From assembly GCA_903844735.1 (NCBI GenBank), contig CAIMUX010000053.1, forward strand, positions 1 to 64,000: a DNA stretch of 64,000 bases, read 5' to 3'. The position numbers and the translations under genes are program-made. Below, piece by piece: positions 61,795-64,000 of this stretch. Every line of letters starts with the position of its first letter. Positions within the stretch are counted from its first letter, which is position 1. The notes under the pieces are model-generated. The model was not told the DNA's origin. It saw only the letters and a list, made by a program, of their open reading frames with translations, and searched no databases. This stretch comes from Candidatus Eiseniibacteriota bacterium (GTDB lineage: Bacteria > Eisenbacteria > RBG-16-71-46 > CAIMUX01).

Positions 61795-63700
61795 CCAGTT
61801 GTGGCCCTCTCACCCGCAGGTCGCCGCGCCGCTGCGTCCAATGCCGCGTGTCAAGGAACTCCAGCAACGGCACCCCCTGCTTCCGCGTCACCCCGAGAAT
61901 CTCTTTGAGCCCCGCAACCGTCATCTCCGCGTTCGTCTCGAAGAAGACGCGCACGCGGCGGCGTAGCTCCTCGACGAGCGAGCCGGGGAGAAGGATGTCG
62001 TCAGGCAACCGCACCACCGATTCCTCGGAGAGCATGAGCTGCAGCACCTCGGCCGCATTGGCCTGCCGCCCGTACCCCGCAAGAAACTCCTTCTGGGAAG
62101 GACCCGTGAAACCGCGGCCCTCCAGGTCCGCCAGCATCCGGTCGCGCACCACCTGCAACTCCGGCGTCAGAGCCAGCGTCGGCCCGCTCCGCCGCAGCCG
62201 ATCGCCGCGCACAAACAGCGTTCCCGCCGTGATCTCCTCCTGGATCCATGCCTCCGCGACCTCTGGGTGAATCTTCTGCTCGTGGCGGCTCTTCAACTCG
62301 CTCTTCATCGGGCCGAAACGGAGCGCTTGGGCCTTTTCCGCCTCGAGGATGAAGTGCGCGAGGGTCTCGCCGGTCTGGCGAAGAACGACATCCTCCACCA
62401 GGCGCGCCCGCCCCACGCGGTGCAGCACTCCCTCCGCGAGGAGAGCCCTGACCACGGTGGCGATCTCGGCAGGAGGCTGGCCGAGCTGCTGGGTCAGGTC
62501 GGCCTCGGGCAGGCCGAGGCCGCCTCTCGCCCGCACCCGGTCGCGCACGCGGTCTTCCAACGATCCTTCCTCGGCCACCCGCAGCGCGTCGAGATCTTCG
62601 CGTCGGAAGCGGCGGCGCCTCGTTCCAGAAACATCGAGCACCCGCCCGCCGCCGATGGTGCGCATGGGCGAGAAGGAGCGCAGGACGAATCGGTCGCCCC
62701 GTTCGGCCACCGCCGGTGACTCGAGCTGGATCTGAGCGAACGCCTCCTTGCCGGGCGGCACCTCTTCGGCGTCGAGAATCACCAGCCGCCCCATGATCTC
62801 GCTGGCGCCGAGGTAGAAGCGGATCCGCAACCGGTGCGCCACCGGTTTGGCCGCGTCGGGCACCACGCGCAGGCGGACATCGATCTTGTCCACCGGCTGC
62901 AGCCCTTCCTCCGCGATGAGCCAGTCGCCATGCTCCACCTGCTCACGAGAAACGTTGTGCAGACAGACCGCCGCTCGCTGCCCGGCCCCGGCCCGGTCCA
63001 CGCGCTCGCCGTGCACCTCCAGCGCCTTGATGCGCGTCTCGATGCCGCGGGGCCGGACCCAAACCCGCATCCCCTCGGCGAGGGCCCCGCCCCAGAGCGT
63101 GCCGGTCACGACGGTGCCGAACCCCTCGATCGTGAAGACCCGGTCTATGGGAAGACGTGTGAAGCGGCCGCGCTGCCCATCGTCAACCCGGTCCAGCGCG
63201 TCGTCGAGCAAGCGCAGCAGCTCGTCCTTGCCCTGCCCGGTCATCGACGACACAGGCACAACCGGGGCGCCGCGCAGCGGGGTTGTCTCCAGCCAGGAGA
63301 TTACTTCCGAGGTGACGAGTTCCAGCCAGTCCGCGTCGACCATGTCCACCTTGGTCAGTGCGACCACGCCGCGGGACACCCCGAGAAGCTCCAGGATCTC
63401 CATATGCTCGCGGGTCTGCGGCATCACGCCCTCGTCGGCGGCAATGACAAAGAGAATGCAGTCGATGCCGCCGGCCCCGGCCAGCATCTGGCGGATGAAT
63501 CGCTCATGCCCCGGGACATCGACAACCCCGCAGCGTCGCCCGGAGGGCAGCGTGATGGAAGCAAAGCCCAGCTCGATGGAGATGCCGCGCTTCTTCTCCT
63601 CTTTCAGCCGGTCGGTGTCGACGCCGGTGAGGAGCTTGATGAGCAGGGTCTTGCCGTGGTCGATGTGACCGGCAGTTCCGATGATGGCGGCGCGTGGCAT
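61787..63700 (-). CDS. selB: Selenocysteine-specific elongation factor SelB
   Basis: 637 residues. The GTPase domain (residues 1-170) has [26 protein letters not shown] and TKVDMVD. EF-Tu-like domains 2 and 3 follow, then four winged-helix repeats at the C-terminus that bind the SECIS RNA (from about 375). It brings Sec-tRNA to UGA codons, so the genome should contain selenoproteins. No selA or selC is visible in this window. No clear ribosome binding site precedes ATG 63700, but the sequence [12 protein letters not shown] is the standard SelB start. Confidence 0.95.
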   Translation of the reverse strand: MPRAAIIGTAGHIDHGKTLLIKLLTGVDTDRLKEEKKRGISIELGFASITLPSGRRCGVVDVPGHERFIRQMLAGAGGIDCILFVIAADEGVMPQTREHMEILELLGVSRGVVALTKVDMVDADWLELVTSEVISWLETTPLRGAPVVPVSSMTGQGKDELLRLLDDALDRVDDGQRGRFTRLPIDRVFTIEGFGTVVTGTLWGGALAEGMRVWVRPRGIETRIKALEVHGERVDRAGAGQRAAVCLHNVSREQVEHGDWLIAEEGLQPVDKIDVRLRVVPDAAKPVAHRLRIRFYLGASEIMGRLVILDAEEVPPGKEAFAQIQLESPAVAERGDRFVLRSFSPMRTIGGGRVLDVSGTRRRRFRREDLDALRVAEEGSLEDRVRDRVRARGGLGLPEADLTQQLGQPPAEIATVVRALLAEGVLHRVGRARLVEDVVLRQTGETLAHFILEAEKAQALRFGPMKSELKSRHEQKIHPEVAEAWIQEEITAGTLFVRGDRLRRSGPTLALTPELQVVRDRMLADLEGRGFTGPSQKEFLAGYGRQANAAEVLQLMLSEESVVRLPDDILLPGSLVEELRRRVRVFFETNAEMTVAGLKEILGVTRKQGVPLLEFLDTRHWTQRRGDLRVRGPQLDG

Positions 63701-63761
63701 GGCGCGGTTGAGACTAGCAGAGCGGCCGGGGGGTGTCGAGGCGGCGACGGCTCGCTCCGGC

Positions 63762-64000
63762 TCACGCGCGATCCGCGCGAGGCAGATTTCGGCGCACTCG
63801 GTCCGCGACGGCTCTGGCTTCCGGCACGCGCAGGACCAGCGTGAGCAGCAGGTAGCCACCGGCGTATAGCCCGAGCACACCCAGCCCGGCCGGCAGCAGC
63901 CGCCCCGTCCCGAAAAGCAGCTTCGCACCAAATGCGATCGCCGCCGCTCCCCCAGCGGCGCACCAGAGCGACACCACCAACCGCCCCGAGTGTCCCGTGC
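63762..64000 (-). CDS. Partial membrane protein, probable flippase (MurJ/MATE-like) C-terminus
   Basis: The frame is open to the window edge, so only the last 75 or so codons are seen: WCAAGGAAAIAFGAKLLFG, LGVLGLYAGGYLLLTLVL and then RVPEARAVADRVRRNL. Two helices followed by a V-P-E-x-R basic end fit polysaccharide-biosynthesis or MurJ-type flippases. The 61-nt gap before selB suggests one transcript. Confidence 0.6.
   Translation of the reverse strand, partial: TGHSGRLVVSLWCAAGGAAAIAFGAKLLFGTGRLLPAGLGVLGLYAGGYLLLTLVLRVPEARAVADRVRRNLPRADRA

Overview
The window is 64 kb of high-GC bacterial chromosome. Secreted proteins here repeatedly end in a FlgD/T9SS-type Ig-like sorting or anchoring tail (pattern: PNPF..., then WDGRD..G..VP.G.Y..R, then a short basic end), and several also carry a roughly 35-residue Cys-rich repeat (CC..DG.CT.T....C). 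That combination, strong GGAGG ribosome binding sites and many S8 or metallopeptidase surface proteins fit a deep-branching FCB-type lineage. Candidatus Eisenbacteria or a relative is my best guess, an inference from style and not a measured placement. No tRNA, rRNA, CRISPR array or complete insertion sequence was seen.

Layout. 0-5 kb: remnant of an NrfC/NrfD-type complex, a DUF2207 membrane protein, an NAD(P)H quinone reductase-like protein, fructokinase (mak) and a membrane protein. 5.5-11 kb: a response regulator fused to a CheX phosphatase domain, a lipoprotein, a large secreted HETGH metalloprotein with a partner gene, and glycine oxidase (thiO). 11.3-17 kb: secreted formylglycine-generating-enzyme-like and FlgD-tailed proteins, several frameshifted or truncated, around a DUF433/DUF5615 toxin-antitoxin-like pair. 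17.6-28.1 kb: a rightward run with a branching enzyme (glgB) bearing an odd Ala/Lys/Pro-rich N-terminus, a kinase-fold protein, a CoA-binding protein, a phosphatase-superfamily protein, two DinB proteins, a GAF-like/SpoIIE phosphatase and a DUF485 plus acetate-type symporter pair. 28.2-34.9 kb: a cache-PAS-CBS-DUF294 signalling protein coupled to a PHP phosphoesterase, then small metabolic genes, short tandem repeats, a nucleotidyltransferase TA-like pair and PIN-toxin remnants.

35.0-39.5 kb is a tight MacAB-like ABC efflux operon (adaptor, two permeases, ATPase). From 39.5 to 43.6 kb lies a debris field: two tandem beta-barrel paralogues, a frameshifted glycosyltransferase, a decayed barrel gene, and scattered fragments of the neighbouring ABC ATPase tail and of the triple-GNAT gene that is intact at 43.6-45.3 kb. 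From 45 to 51.4 kb come an EamA transporter, a HAD phosphatase, endonuclease IV, an NFACT/RqcH-like protein and a metal-binding lipid- or membrane-anchored protein.

52.2-60.9 kb holds the most system-like set. All on the minus strand, it reads: S8 lipoprotein, ECF sigma factor, zinc-finger anti-sigma-like protein, a 1047-residue TPR-CHAT (caspase-like) protein, a secreted S8 subtilase with sorting tail, and a small secreted carboxypeptidase-regulatory-like protein. The zinc-finger and CHAT genes overlap by 4 nt. I propose this as a protease-centred signalling or conflict cassette. The window ends with a membrane protein overlapping selB (implying selenocysteine decoding) and the tail of a flippase-like gene.

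Many interruptions (0.4, 12.85, 13.9, 14.16, 14.86 and 42.4 kb) are single-base frameshifts, some at homopolymers, so assembly error and true decay must be separated before calling genes dead.
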